From: DATEVL01 sp035471625
GTDB taxonomy: Bacteria; Chloroflexota; Anaerolineae; Anaerolineales; E44-bin32
Assembly: GCA_035471625.1 (NCBI GenBank)
Contig: DATIPT010000069.1
Span: forward strand, 1 to 64,000
Length of the DNA stretch: 64,000 bases
Direction of reading: 5' to 3'
The notes under the pieces are model-generated. The model was given only the letters and a program-made list of their open reading frames with translations, did no database searches and had not been told where the DNA came from. Numbering within the stretch: the first letter of the stretch is position 1; every line of letters begins with the position of its first letter. Of the stretch, positions 42,057 through 50,249 are shown in pieces. A program made the position numbers and the translations under genes.

Positions 42057-43181
42057 TCAGGAGCCGCTGGCGCCGCTCGGCAGGAGGGCCCGCAGGGCGG
42101 CGAGCAGCGTCAGCACGTTCTCCGGTTGCGCCGAGTGCCCCATCAGGCCGATTCTCCAGATCTTGCCGGCGAGTGGGCCGAAACCGCCGGCGATCTCGAT
42201 GTTGAACTCAGACAAGAGACGTCGGCGGATCTGGGCCTCGTCGAAAGCCCCGGGAAGCTGAGGTGTAGTCAGCGTCGGCAGCCGCCGGACTTCCGGAACG
42301 AGAAGCGAGAACCCCATCGATTCCAGCCCCTGCCACAAGAGTCGGGCGTTGGCCTGGTGCCGCTCGAAGCGCTCCAGAAGGCCTTCTTCGAGGGCAAGTC
42401 GGAGGGCCTCACGCAGGGCGTATGCCGTGCTGATCGGGGCGGTGTGGTGGTAGGGGGGAGACTCACCCCAGTACTTGTCGAGCAATTCGAGGTCGAGATA
42501 GAAGACCGGCGGGGGAGTCCGACGGCGGGCGATGGCCTGGCGGGCCCGATCGCTGACTGTGATCGGCGAGAGTCCCGGAGGCGCGGAGAGGGCCTTCTGC
42601 CCGGCCCCATAGGCAACATCAACCTGCCACGCGTCGACCTCGACCGGGAGCCCTCCCAGGGAGGTGACCACGTCGAGGACGAGTAGGGCGCCATGGCGGT
42701 GACAGCTCTCGGCGATCGCCGCGATGTCCGGCTGTCGGGCGCCGGTCGAGGTTTCGGCGTGGACCAGGGTCACCACTTTCGCCGGCCGAGCGGTCAGGGC
42801 CCGATCGATGGCAGCCGGATCTTGGACCTCTCCCCACGGGGCCTCCAGGCGGACGACCTCCGCGCCGTAGCGGGTTCCCATCTCGGCCAAACGCCCGCCG
42901 AAGAAGCCGTGGACGCAGGCCAGCATTGCATCTCCCGGCTCGACCAAGTTTCCGATAGCGGCTTCCATGGCGGCCGTCCCCGTCCCGGAGACCGCCAGCG
43001 TCAGGGCGTTTTCGGTTTGGAAGACGCTTCGCAGCATCTCCCGAATGTCCGCCAGGATGACGAGGAAGTCCGGATCGAGGTGCCCGACGAGCGGGGTAGC
43101 CATCGAACGCAGGACCCGCGGGTGGACCATGCTCGGACCCGGGCCGAGCAGCAACCGAGGCGATGGGTCGAGATCGCGCAT
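42057..43181 (-). CDS. Class V aminotransferase, alanine-glyoxylate type (second copy)
   Basis: A 374-residue PLP enzyme of the AGXT group. It begins LLLGPGPSMVHPRVL, with SGTGTAAMEAAIGNL binding cofactor phosphate, Asp170 in LVLDVVTSLGG and Schiff-base Lys196 in YGAGQKALSAPPG. It resembles the copy at 7058-8128 in plan but is only moderately similar, so the two may serve different amino acids. The ATG lies 5 bases after the stop of the 7-TM gene; transcription comes from 43942-43970. Confidence 0.87.
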   Translation of the reverse strand: MRDLDPSPRLLLGPGPSMVHPRVLRSMATPLVGHLDPDFLVILADIREMLRSVFQTENALTLAVSGTGTAAMEAAIGNLVEPGDAMLACVHGFFGGRLAEMGTRYGAEVVRLEAPWGEVQDPAAIDRALTARPAKVVTLVHAETSTGARQPDIAAIAESCHRHGALLVLDVVTSLGGLPVEVDAWQVDVAYGAGQKALSAPPGLSPITVSDRARQAIARRRTPPPVFYLDLELLDKYWGESPPYHHTAPISTAYALREALRLALEEGLLERFERHQANARLLWQGLESMGFSLLVPEVRRLPTLTTPQLPGAFDEAQIRRRLLSEFNIEIAGGFGPLAGKIWRIGLMGHSAQPENVLTLLAALRALLPSGASGS

Positions 43182-43186
43182 CCGGG

Positions 43187-43915
43187 TCAGCCTTCGCTTG
43201 CTGATGCCATGGTCCCCGAGGCGGCGGCCGTCTTTGGAGGCCTCCGGGAGCTCACGAGATAGCCGACAAAGATGAGGATGATGGCGACGAGTTCGCTGAT
43301 CCGGAACAGGCCAGGCCCGCCGAGGACGCCGATCGAGTGGGCCCCGGCCGCGACCAGGCCCCCGACTGCAATCAGGGCGACGCCGGCAACGTACGAGCCC
43401 GGCACCTCGCGATACCGCAGGAAGACCCAAACGGAATACAGGGCCGCCCCGATGAACGCCGCGCTCCCCAGGATATTGGAGATCACGATGAAGATCCGCA
43501 CCGGGATGAAGGGGAAGACCGAGACCTCGACAAAGCCGAGCGAGTCGGTGACGCTCAGCACGGCGGGATCGATCGGGTAGGTGAAGATCAACGCCGTCCC
43601 GATCACAGACAGCGCAAGGACGATCCAGATGTAGGCTCCCGCCAGCCGTCGGCCGGCCGTGAGGTACAGCGATCCGGCTCCCAGCCACGCGGCAACCATC
43701 AGGGCTCCGAAGGCGTAGTAGATGCGATACGTCGTAGGAGTCCAGACGCCTTGGCGCGCCGCGGCGACCTCCGCAGCCACCGCCACCGTCCATACGAGCA
43801 GCGCCCATGCCCAGAGCAGAGAGTGCATCCTTCGGCGTGCGTACCATCGGTAGGCGACGACGACGGTAAAGATGGTGCTGACGAGCAGGTCTAGAGTCGA
43901 CAGGGTGACGGCCAT
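43187..43915 (-). CDS. Seven-helix membrane protein, unknown
   Basis: A 242-residue protein with about seven hydrophobic helices and an N-terminus (AVTLSTLDLLVSTIFTVVVAYRWYARRR) that suggests a bacterial 7TM receptor-like or histidine-kinase sensory module, without the kinase part. No active-site motif is visible. ATG 43915 is preferred: GGGAG lies 8 bases upstream and a palindrome covers the transcription start. It is the first gene of a two-gene unit with the aminotransferase. Confidence 0.65.
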   Translation of the reverse strand: MAVTLSTLDLLVSTIFTVVVAYRWYARRRMHSLLWAWALLVWTVAVAAEVAAARQGVWTPTTYRIYYAFGALMVAAWLGAGSLYLTAGRRLAGAYIWIVLALSVIGTALIFTYPIDPAVLSVTDSLGFVEVSVFPFIPVRIFIVISNILGSAAFIGAALYSVWVFLRYREVPGSYVAGVALIAVGGLVAAGAHSIGVLGGPGLFRISELVAIILIFVGYLVSSRRPPKTAAASGTMASASEG

Positions 43916-43917
43916 GA

Positions 43918-43939
43918 AGGCAACTCCCGAGAGTTGCCT
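43918..43939 (-). promoter_or_regulatory. 9-bp inverted repeat over the transcription start
   Basis: Arms AGGCAACTC (43918-43926) and GAGTTGCCT (43931-43939) with a 4-base centre. The predicted RNA start from the promoter upstream (near 43935) lies inside it, so it looks like an operator. On the RNA it could also hide the GGGAG ribosome binding site. Confidence 0.55.
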
Positions 43940-43941
43940 CA

Positions 43942-43970
43942 AGGGTAATCCTCGCGAAGCGGCCGGTCAA
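43942..43970 (-). promoter_or_regulatory. Promoter of the 7-TM/aminotransferase unit
   Basis: On the minus strand TTGACC (43970 to 43965), 17 bases, TACCCT (43947 to 43942). The -35 is good and the -10 weak, as in regulated promoters. Confidence 0.5.
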
Positions 43971-44125
43971 CCCTGGCGCCCGGCTTACAGGTGGATTGCA
44001 TTCGCAACCCCGCGTCCGGAAATCCGGCATACTGGTGGCGAAGGGCGAAGGCAAGAAACCGGCCCCAGAAAGCGAGGCTCGCTGCCGCTGCCTCGCTTTT
44101 TGCGTGCCGCCGGGCCTCCAGGTGA

Positions 44126-44154
44126 TTGCCTCCCTGAACGGCGGCCTCTATACT
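44126..44154 (+). promoter_or_regulatory. Promoter of the diguanylate cyclase gene
   Basis: TTGCCT (44126-44131), 17 bases, TATACT (44149-44154). Predicted start near 44161, five bases before a short upstream ORF. Confidence 0.6.
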
Positions 44155-44165
44155 TGGGAGAATCC

Positions 44166-44225
44166 ATGGATCCCTGCGATTCTGCCGCCAGAGCCGCCAA
44201 TCCGGGGCAGCATCCGGCCCTCTGA
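44166..44225 (+). CDS. Short upstream ORF (19 codons) in the cyclase leader
   Basis: ATG 44166 follows TTGGGAG at the right distance, reads MDPCDSAARAANPGQHPAL and stops at 44223-44225, 7 bases before the cyclase ATG (44233), in a different frame. It could couple or regulate translation. It has no match I recognise and may be chance. Confidence 0.4.
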   Translation: MDPCDSAARAANPGQHPAL

Positions 44226-44232
44226 CCCATCG

Positions 44233-45636
44233 ATGGAGCCTGATTTTGTCCGACTGATCGAGCACTCGCCCGACGCAGTCTTTCGTTGGAGCTTCGACCG
44301 CGGCCTGACCTATGCCAATCCTGCCTTCGCGCGACTGACGGGATACCCTCCGGAAGCGGGGCTGGAGTCCAAGGACTTCTTGCGGCGCTTGGTCGCAGCC
44401 GATGCGTGGGGCCCCATGGCGGAGGCGATCGAGCGCCTGCGGCGGGGAGAGGGGCCAGAGACGCTCCTGACTCGCGTGGCGCATCACGATGGCGGCGTGG
44501 TGTGGATGGACCTGGCCCTCGCGCCGGTCGAAGAAAGTGGCGGGAACGTCGTCGGGTTCGACGGGGTCGGGCGAGACATATCCCAGCAGCTCGAGGTGGC
44601 CGATCAGCTCCGGCGGCGCACGATGGAGCAGGCGACGCTCCTGCAGGTCCAGCGGGAGCTGCTGGCACAATTGGATCTCAACCCGACGCTGAACAAGATT
44701 GTCGAGCGCGCCTTGCGCCTGTTGGACGCCACAACGTGCACGATCTTCCTTGTGGAGGCCGACGGCGAAAGCTTGCGGCCGCTGGCGTCGGCAGGGGAAT
44801 TCGCCGACGAACTGATGAGTCAGCGACCGAAGATCGGCCAGGGTCTGACCGGTTGGGTCGTCGAACACGGACTGCCCCAACGCGTCGATCACAGCAGCCA
44901 GGACTTCCGACCGCGGCACGTGGAGGGCACCCCCGAGGAAGATGAAAGCCTTCTGTGCGCGCCGCTGGAGATTGGGGGACAGGTGGCGGGCGCGCTCTTG
45001 CTGAGCGGCCAGGCCGGGCAATTTAGTGAGAACGACCTGGACTTTCTGGTCGCCCTGGCGCAGGTCGCTTCCCTGGCGATCGCCAACTCGCAGACTTTCG
45101 ATCAGGTGCAGCGTCAGGCTACGATTGACAACCTCACCGGAGCGTTCAACCGCCACTTCCTGGCTCAGAACCTTCGGAACGAACTGGCGCGGGCGGCGCG
45201 GCTCGGATATTCCGTGGGGTTGCTGATGGTCGACGTCGACAACCTCAAACGGGTTAACGATCGCCACGGGCACCTCGTCGGTGACGAACTGCTCAAGGCC
45301 GTCGTCGACGGCCTGCGAGCGGTCAGCCGTGAGACCGACTGGGTGGCACGATACGGCGGCGATGAGTTCGCCGTGGTCTTGCCGGGATGCCCCCCTGACC
45401 AACTGCACGCCGTCGGGGAAAAGCTGCGCCGCAGCGTCGCCGGCCGGCGCCTGCGCTTGGCCGACGGAGAGAGCCTGGGCATCACCGTCAGCCTGGGGGG
45501 ATCGGTCTTTCCCGAGGTCGCCGGCGATTTCGATACCCTGATGGCTCAGGCAGACGCCAATGAGCGGCGGGCAAAGCAGGCGGATGGCGACCGGGTTATC
45601 GTCGAGCCGCGTCCCAGGCCTCCCGGGGCCCGCTAG
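44233..45636 (+). CDS. PAS-GAF-GGDEF diguanylate cyclase
   Basis: Makes cyclic di-GMP from two GTP. The 467-residue product has PAS (about 1-120, HSPDAVFRWSFDRGLTYANPAFARLTGYPPE), GAF (about 140-290) and GGDEF (300-460). The active-site loop RYGGDEF (GGDEF at 375-379) is intact, and RETD (366-369), nine residues before it, is the inhibitory I-site, so product feedback is expected. There is no EAL domain. ATG 44233 is chosen as the first plausible in-frame start after the predicted transcript start (about 44161); no strong ribosome binding site is visible there. Confidence 0.9.
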   Translation: MEPDFVRLIEHSPDAVFRWSFDRGLTYANPAFARLTGYPPEAGLESKDFLRRLVAADAWGPMAEAIERLRRGEGPETLLTRVAHHDGGVVWMDLALAPVEESGGNVVGFDGVGRDISQQLEVADQLRRRTMEQATLLQVQRELLAQLDLNPTLNKIVERALRLLDATTCTIFLVEADGESLRPLASAGEFADELMSQRPKIGQGLTGWVVEHGLPQRVDHSSQDFRPRHVEGTPEEDESLLCAPLEIGGQVAGALLLSGQAGQFSENDLDFLVALAQVASLAIANSQTFDQVQRQATIDNLTGAFNRHFLAQNLRNELARAARLGYSVGLLMVDVDNLKRVNDRHGHLVGDELLKAVVDGLRAVSRETDWVARYGGDEFAVVLPGCPPDQLHAVGEKLRRSVAGRRLRLADGESLGITVSLGGSVFPEVAGDFDTLMAQADANERRAKQADGDRVIVEPRPRPPGAR

Positions 45637-45650
45637 CTCCCTGGATCCGA

Positions 45651-46151
45651 ATGGCGGGGATCAAAGCAGGATCCAAATACTCCCGGTTGTACGAGGAACT
45701 GCGCCTCGAGCCAGGGCCGCGCCTGAAGCTGACGATCTCCGATATCGAGGCGATCCTCGGCGAGCCGCTGCCGGCATCGGCCCGCACCGACCGCGGGTTC
45801 TGGGGCAACCGCCGCAGTGGACTGCAATCTTCGGCCTGGCTCGAAGCGGGGTTCCATGTGGAGGAAGTCGACCTGGCGGCGGGCATCATCGGGTTCGTGC
45901 GCCGATCGAGCGCCTTCACGCTGCGAGTAGAGGACGGGGAGGTCCGCTGGGACGGTGCCTTGGTCCTGGCGTTGCGGTCGTACCTCGGGATGAATCAGTC
46001 TGAGTTGGCGGACGCGCTGGGCGTGCGCCAGCAGACGGTCAGTGAATGGGAATCCGGACAGTACGAGCCAAGCCGGAGTCGCTCGAAACACCTGTCGCTG
46101 ATTGCCGAGCGAGCCGGCTTCAGTCCAACCTCCGCAGAGAGCAGGGGTTGA
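45651..46151 (+). CDS. DUF7662-like / XRE helix-turn-helix regulator
   Basis: A 166-residue protein. The first half (about 10-80), YSRLYEELR...LKLTISDIEAILGEPLPASAR...FWGNRRSGLQSSAWLEAGFHVEEVDL, fits the DUF7662 type found with restriction or DNA-binding genes. The second half (about 105-150), YLGMNQSELADALGVRQQTVSEWESG, is a clear XRE HTH. It is likely a DNA-binding regulator that acts on its neighbours. It is 14 bases after the diguanylate cyclase. A consensus promoter overlaps its stop codon. Confidence 0.8.
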   Translation: MAGIKAGSKYSRLYEELRLEPGPRLKLTISDIEAILGEPLPASARTDRGFWGNRRSGLQSSAWLEAGFHVEEVDLAAGIIGFVRRSSAFTLRVEDGEVRWDGALVLALRSYLGMNQSELADALGVRQQTVSEWESGQYEPSRSRSKHLSLIAERAGFSPTSAESRG

Positions 46152-46176
46152 CAAGACATCCGTTACCGTGTATAGT
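46148..46176 (+). promoter_or_regulatory. Near-consensus promoter with no protein gene downstream
   Basis: TTGACA (46148-46153), 17 bases, TATAGT (46171-46176), the best sigma-70 match in the window. It starts within the XRE stop codon, and the next coding region, in the other direction, ends at 46288. Confidence 0.75.
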
Positions 46177-46182
46177 GGCAAT

Positions 46183-46290
46183 CACCAGGGAGGATCCCTG
46201 GTTCCGGGTGGCTGGTGGTCTGGCGACCCCAGCGAGGACGCCCGGGCGCCGGCCCTGCAGGGGGTGGGGTCAGAGCCCGGGCGTTCTTCA
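46183..46290 (+). ncRNA. Candidate structured small RNA
   Basis: The predicted start near 46183 is followed at once by three consecutive hairpins: ACCAGGGA/TCCCTGGT (46184-46202, loop GGA); GCTGG-T-GGTC/GACC-CCAGC (46211-46233, loop TGGC, one bulged T); and ACGCCCGGGC/GCCCGGGCGT (46238-46247 with 46275-46284), which encloses the palindrome CCCTGCAGGG (46253-46262) and is followed by TCTTC. It does not match SRP, 6S or tRNA as I know them. It may alternatively be the leader or terminator of the XRE unit. Confidence 0.5.
46238..46290 (+). terminator. Large-stem terminator, possibly bidirectional
   Basis: Perfect 10-bp arms (46238-46247 and 46275-46284) followed by TCTTC on the plus strand. It overlaps the 3' end of the convergent cyclase-like gene and could end transcription from both sides. 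Confidence 0.5.
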
Positions 46291-47388
46291 CCCGGAGGAG
46301 AGTTGGCGGTCGGTCGCTGGCGGGGAAGGCGGCACCACCAATTGCGCAAGCCGGCCAAGGGCTGCCTGCTGACTGGGTCGGGCCATGCGGAAGAACGGGA
46401 CGGATAGGAGGCGAGGGGTCATCAGAACGCGGTAGCGGTCGTGAAGGCGCGTTCCCTCGGGGATGGATTCGATCTCGACCGTGTTCAGTGCCATGCGACG
46501 CCCGTCCGAAGGGCGGGAAATCTCTTCGGTGTAGTACTCAAAGGGGTGCCAGTCGACGATGGTGTGGACGCTCTTGATCTGCTCGCCGTGCGTGCAGTGG
46601 GTTGTCGTCCCGACGCCGCTTCGACCGTCGGGGCCCGGGGGACGCTCATTGGTGAGGCCGAACCACTGGGAGCGAAGTCGCGGGTCGTTGAGCCAGTCCC
46701 ATACGACTTCTGGCGGGGCTGGGAGATCGACGGTGTTTACGATGTCGGCCTCGGCCGTGCCGACATGGACGCGTCGGGCGCTCTGCAACACCGCCCAACG
46801 CTGGCGAAGGTCGAAGCTGAAGGTCTGGATCGGCTCGAAGTTCTCGTAGCGCTCGATCTCGGGGTGCATGCCGCTCGTCGGAATAGCCAGGTGCCGGGCA
46901 GCCGACTCGGTGATCATGGCGTAGGCCTTCCAGCCGGTCTGTTCCTGCACCTGGTTCTTCAAGAGGCGATGGGCCAGGTTGACGGACGATCCCATCGGCT
47001 TCTTCCCGGATCCGAGCGCCTGGACGATGTACTCGCCTGTATGGATGACGAACTTCAGGTCCAGGACGGGCACGGCGCTGCAGGCGGAGCAAGAACAGGT
47101 GGTGTGGAGACGGATCGACTCGACGCGGCCGAGGAAGAGACAGTAGGTCTGTTCAACGAGCTCGAGTAGGGTTTCGCCGCGCGGGAATCGATCTTGGGGG
47201 GCGAAGGCGAAGACTGCATCGCCTTCGACTTCGGCCAGATGGAGGGTCGGTGTCAGACGGCCGACGACAAGCTGGAGGATTTCGGAGAGGATGTCGTGGG
47301 CGTGCTCGAGTTCCGTTTCGGAGAGGAACCGGGTGAACCCGCTGATGTCGGCGAGGACCAGAACGCCTTGCTCGGTCTGTGGGCGCAT
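46288..47388 (-). CDS. DUF2652 cyclase-like domain fused to SRPBCC domain
   Basis: A 366-residue protein. The N-terminal half, LVLADISGFTRFLSETELEHAHDILSEILQLVVGRL, matches DUF2652, distantly related to class III nucleotide cyclases (the ADISGFT strand); an intact second metal aspartate is in the AEVEGDAVFAF segment. The C-terminal half (about 210-345) is an SRPBCC/START-like lipid-binding barrel. A CSCSACS cluster (about 98-104) in the middle could bind metal. Cyclase activity is not shown. It follows acnA by 87 bases. Confidence 0.75.
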   Translation of the reverse strand: MRPQTEQGVLVLADISGFTRFLSETELEHAHDILSEILQLVVGRLTPTLHLAEVEGDAVFAFAPQDRFPRGETLLELVEQTYCLFLGRVESIRLHTTCSCSACSAVPVLDLKFVIHTGEYIVQALGSGKKPMGSSVNLAHRLLKNQVQEQTGWKAYAMITESAARHLAIPTSGMHPEIERYENFEPIQTFSFDLRQRWAVLQSARRVHVGTAEADIVNTVDLPAPPEVVWDWLNDPRLRSQWFGLTNERPPGPDGRSGVGTTTHCTHGEQIKSVHTIVDWHPFEYYTEEISRPSDGRRMALNTVEIESIPEGTRLHDRYRVLMTPRLLSVPFFRMARPSQQAALGRLAQLVVPPSPPATDRQLSSG

Positions 47389-47475
47389 GAACGACGCCTC
47401 CTCCGGCCTGCACAGCAGAGCGGGTTGAGGGTGGAAGGCCTGTTGTTCGTTTCGTGGCTGGCCGAGGCGCCCGTC

Positions 47476-50187
47476 TCACCCCGGGCGGCGGCCAAGGAAT
47501 CCGCGCAGCACTGCGTGGAGTATACCCCCGTTGCGGAAGACTTCGACCTCGGAGGGCGTATCAAGGCGAATCCGAGTGTGGAAGGCGAAGGACGATCCAT
47601 CGGGTCGGTGTGCCTGGACCTCGGTCGCGCCGCCCGGCCGCAGCGCGGCGTCGAGGCCGAGCAGGTTGAAGACCTCGTTGCCCGTGATCCCAAGACTGGA
47701 GGCGGTCTGTCCGTCGGGGAACTGAAGCGGAAGGACGCCCATTCCGATCAGGTTGGAGCGGTGGATCCGCTCGTAGCTTGCGGCGATGACCGCCCGGACG
47801 CCCAGCAGCCGGGTTCCCTTGGCGGCCCAGTCGCGCGACGAACCGGTCCCGTACTCGCGGCCGGCAATCACAATGAGCGGCACACCCGCCTGCCGGTACC
47901 GCTCGGCGGCGTCGAAGATGGTGACGGTTTCGCCCGTAGGGTGGTGAACCGTGATCCCGCCCTCCGTTCCGGGGACGAGCAGGTTCTTCAAACGAATGTT
48001 GGCAAACGTGCCGCGGGTCATGATCCGATCGTTGCCGCGCCTGGATCCGTAGGAGTTGAACTCTCGGGGCCCGACGCCGCGCTCGATCAGGTAGCGGCCC
48101 GCCGGAGAGTCGGCCGGGATGACCCCGGCGGGAGAGATGTGATCGGTCGTGACCGAGTCGCCGAGCAGGGCGAGGACGCGTGCCCCGGTCAGGTCCGGGA
48201 TGGTCCCCGGTTCATCGGGGATGCCATCGAAAAAGGGAGGTTCCTGGATATAGGTAGAGTCCGGATCCCAGGGGTAGAGCTGCGAATCGGAGGGCGGGAT
48301 GGCGTTCCAGGAGTCGTTCCCGGTGAAGACCTCGGCGTAGCGCTCGCGGAACAGAGCCGGAGAGATTTCCTGCTGAATCACGGCTTGGACCTCGGCCGGG
48401 GACGGCCAGAGATCGCGCAGGTAGATGGGAGTACCGTCGGGGGCCGTCCCCAACGATTCGGTGGTCAGATCGATCCCCATTCGGCCCGCCAAGGCAAAGG
48501 CAACGACGAGCGGAGGCGAGGCCAGGAAGTTGGCCCGCACATGCGGATGAACCCGTCCTTCGAAGTTGCGATTCCCGGAGAGGATCGCAGCGACCACCAG
48601 GTCACCCTCACTGATGGCTTTGACGACTTCGCCGGCCAGCGGACCGCTGTTCCCGATGCAAGTGGTGCAGCCATAGCCAACGACGTTGAAGCCGAGTTGG
48701 GCCAACGGTTCGAGCAGGCCCGCTCGCTGCAAGTATTCGGTGACAACGCGCGAGCCGGGTGCCAGGCTCGTCTTGACGTGGGGTGCTACCTTCAGGCCCC
48801 GCGCTACGGCATTCCGGGCAAGCAGCCCCGCCGCAACCATCACCGATGGATTCGAGGTGTTGGTGCACGAGGTGATGGCTGCCAGGACGACCGAGCCATG
48901 GCCGATCACGGCCGAGCCCCCGTTCGTCCCGATCTGAACTTGCGTGGCGAGGCGCTCCTGGGCGAGCCCGTATCCGCCCGTGCGTACGTCCTCGGTCAGG
49001 GACTGGCGCAGGCCGGGCCCGACCTGGGCCAGGGGAACTCGATCCTGGGGTCGTTTCGGCCCAGCCAGGCTCGGCTCGATCGTGGTCAGGTCGACGTCGA
49101 GGATCTCGCTGAACTGAGGGTCCGGCGTCGCGACGGTCCGGAAGAGGACCTGCTCCTTGCAGTAGCGTTCCACGAGGTCGATCCGATCTTCCTCGCGTCC
49201 TGTCAGCCGGAGATAGCGAAGGGTCTCATCGTCTACCGGGAAGAAGCCGACAGTGGCGCCGTACTCCGGGGCCATGTTGGCGATCGTCGCCCGATCGGGG
49301 AGGGACAGGCGTTGGAGTCCGGGGCCGAAGAACTCGACGAACTTGTCGACGACGCCGTGGCGTCTCAGCTTCTGGGTGATCGTCAGGGTGAGGTCGGTCG
49401 CCGTTGCGCCGGCCGGGAGTTCTCCGTGCAGGCGTACACCCACGACTTCGGGAAGGACGATAACCAGCGGCTGGCCAAGCATCGTCGCCTCGGCCTCGAT
49501 GCCGCCCACACCCCAGCCCAAGACGCCCAGGCCATTCACCATCGTTGTATGCGAATCCGTGCCCACCAGGCTGTCCGGAAGGGCAAGGGTCCCGTCCTGT
49601 GTGGTCTGGGTCTCCACGACCCTGGCCAGGTATTCGAGATTCACCTGGTGGACGATCCCGGTGGCCGGAGGGACGACCCGGAAGTTGCGGAAGGCCGCCT
49701 GTCCCCAGCGAAGGAACCGGTAGCGCTCGGCGTTGCGCTGGAATTCAAGGTCAGCGTTTCGTCGAAAGGCTTCCGAGGACGCGAAGAAGTCGACTTGGAC
49801 GGAGTGATCGATGACAAGGTCCACAGGGAGCCGGGGGTTGATCCGGCCCGGGTCCCCGCCCAGGCGGGCAAGCGCCGAGCGCATGGCGGCCAGATCGACG
49901 ACGGCCGGAACCCCGGTGAAGTCCTGCATCAGGACGCGGGCCGGAAGAAAGGGGATTTCGGGGCGTGAGTCCTGCTTCGGCTTCCAGTCCGCCACGGCCC
50001 GGACGGCGTCCATCCCAGAGAGTTGGCCGTCGGCCTGGCGCAGGACCGACTCGAGCAGGACGCGGATGGAGAACGGCAAGGTCTCCAGCCGGGTCAGGCC
50101 GGCCTCCTCGAGGGAGAGCAGGCGGAAGAAGTCGACTTCGCCGGCTTGGGTTGGAAGCCGACGGCGTGCCTGGAGGGCTGTGGTCAA
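47476..50187 (-). CDS. acnA: Aconitate hydratase A
   Basis: TCA-cycle enzyme that isomerises citrate and isocitrate through an aconitate-bound [4Fe-4S] cluster. The 903-residue product is the full AcnA/IRP1-type length. Landmarks: GTDSHTTMVNGLGVLGWGVGGIEAE, the cluster Cys in SCTNTSNP and the CTTC pair in GYGCTTCIGNSG, SYGSRRGNDRIM, and GREYGTGSSRDWAAKG in the swivel domain. TTG 50187 is an inferred start with GGAG about 9 bases upstream. It is a single gene, with the cyclase-like gene downstream. Confidence 0.95.
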   Translation of the reverse strand: MTTALQARRRLPTQAGEVDFFRLLSLEEAGLTRLETLPFSIRVLLESVLRQADGQLSGMDAVRAVADWKPKQDSRPEIPFLPARVLMQDFTGVPAVVDLAAMRSALARLGGDPGRINPRLPVDLVIDHSVQVDFFASSEAFRRNADLEFQRNAERYRFLRWGQAAFRNFRVVPPATGIVHQVNLEYLARVVETQTTQDGTLALPDSLVGTDSHTTMVNGLGVLGWGVGGIEAEATMLGQPLVIVLPEVVGVRLHGELPAGATATDLTLTITQKLRRHGVVDKFVEFFGPGLQRLSLPDRATIANMAPEYGATVGFFPVDDETLRYLRLTGREEDRIDLVERYCKEQVLFRTVATPDPQFSEILDVDLTTIEPSLAGPKRPQDRVPLAQVGPGLRQSLTEDVRTGGYGLAQERLATQVQIGTNGGSAVIGHGSVVLAAITSCTNTSNPSVMVAAGLLARNAVARGLKVAPHVKTSLAPGSRVVTEYLQRAGLLEPLAQLGFNVVGYGCTTCIGNSGPLAGEVVKAISEGDLVVAAILSGNRNFEGRVHPHVRANFLASPPLVVAFALAGRMGIDLTTESLGTAPDGTPIYLRDLWPSPAEVQAVIQQEISPALFRERYAEVFTGNDSWNAIPPSDSQLYPWDPDSTYIQEPPFFDGIPDEPGTIPDLTGARVLALLGDSVTTDHISPAGVIPADSPAGRYLIERGVGPREFNSYGSRRGNDRIMTRGTFANIRLKNLLVPGTEGGITVHHPTGETVTIFDAAERYRQAGVPLIVIAGREYGTGSSRDWAAKGTRLLGVRAVIAASYERIHRSNLIGMGVLPLQFPDGQTASSLGITGNEVFNLLGLDAALRPGGATEVQAHRPDGSSFAFHTRIRLDTPSEVEVFRNGGILHAVLRGFLGRRPG

Positions 50188-50249
50188 ATCCTGCGTCTCC
50201 GGTTCAGGGTGGGGCGGCGGGGCCGCCGGGACCAGCGTCCGGCCTCGGG

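Noticed and set aside
46183..46290. Signal recognition particle RNA, 6S RNA or tRNA in the hairpin-rich gap
   Set aside because: The conserved SRP loop (GGAAGCAGCC type), the 6S open bubble and the T-loop GTTCGA are all missing.
47194..49968. A 924-codon open frame on the plus strand
   Set aside because: It lies opposite acnA, which has clear motifs along its whole length. The antisense frame is Arg/Gly/Asp-rich, without domains; such long shadows are usual at this GC.
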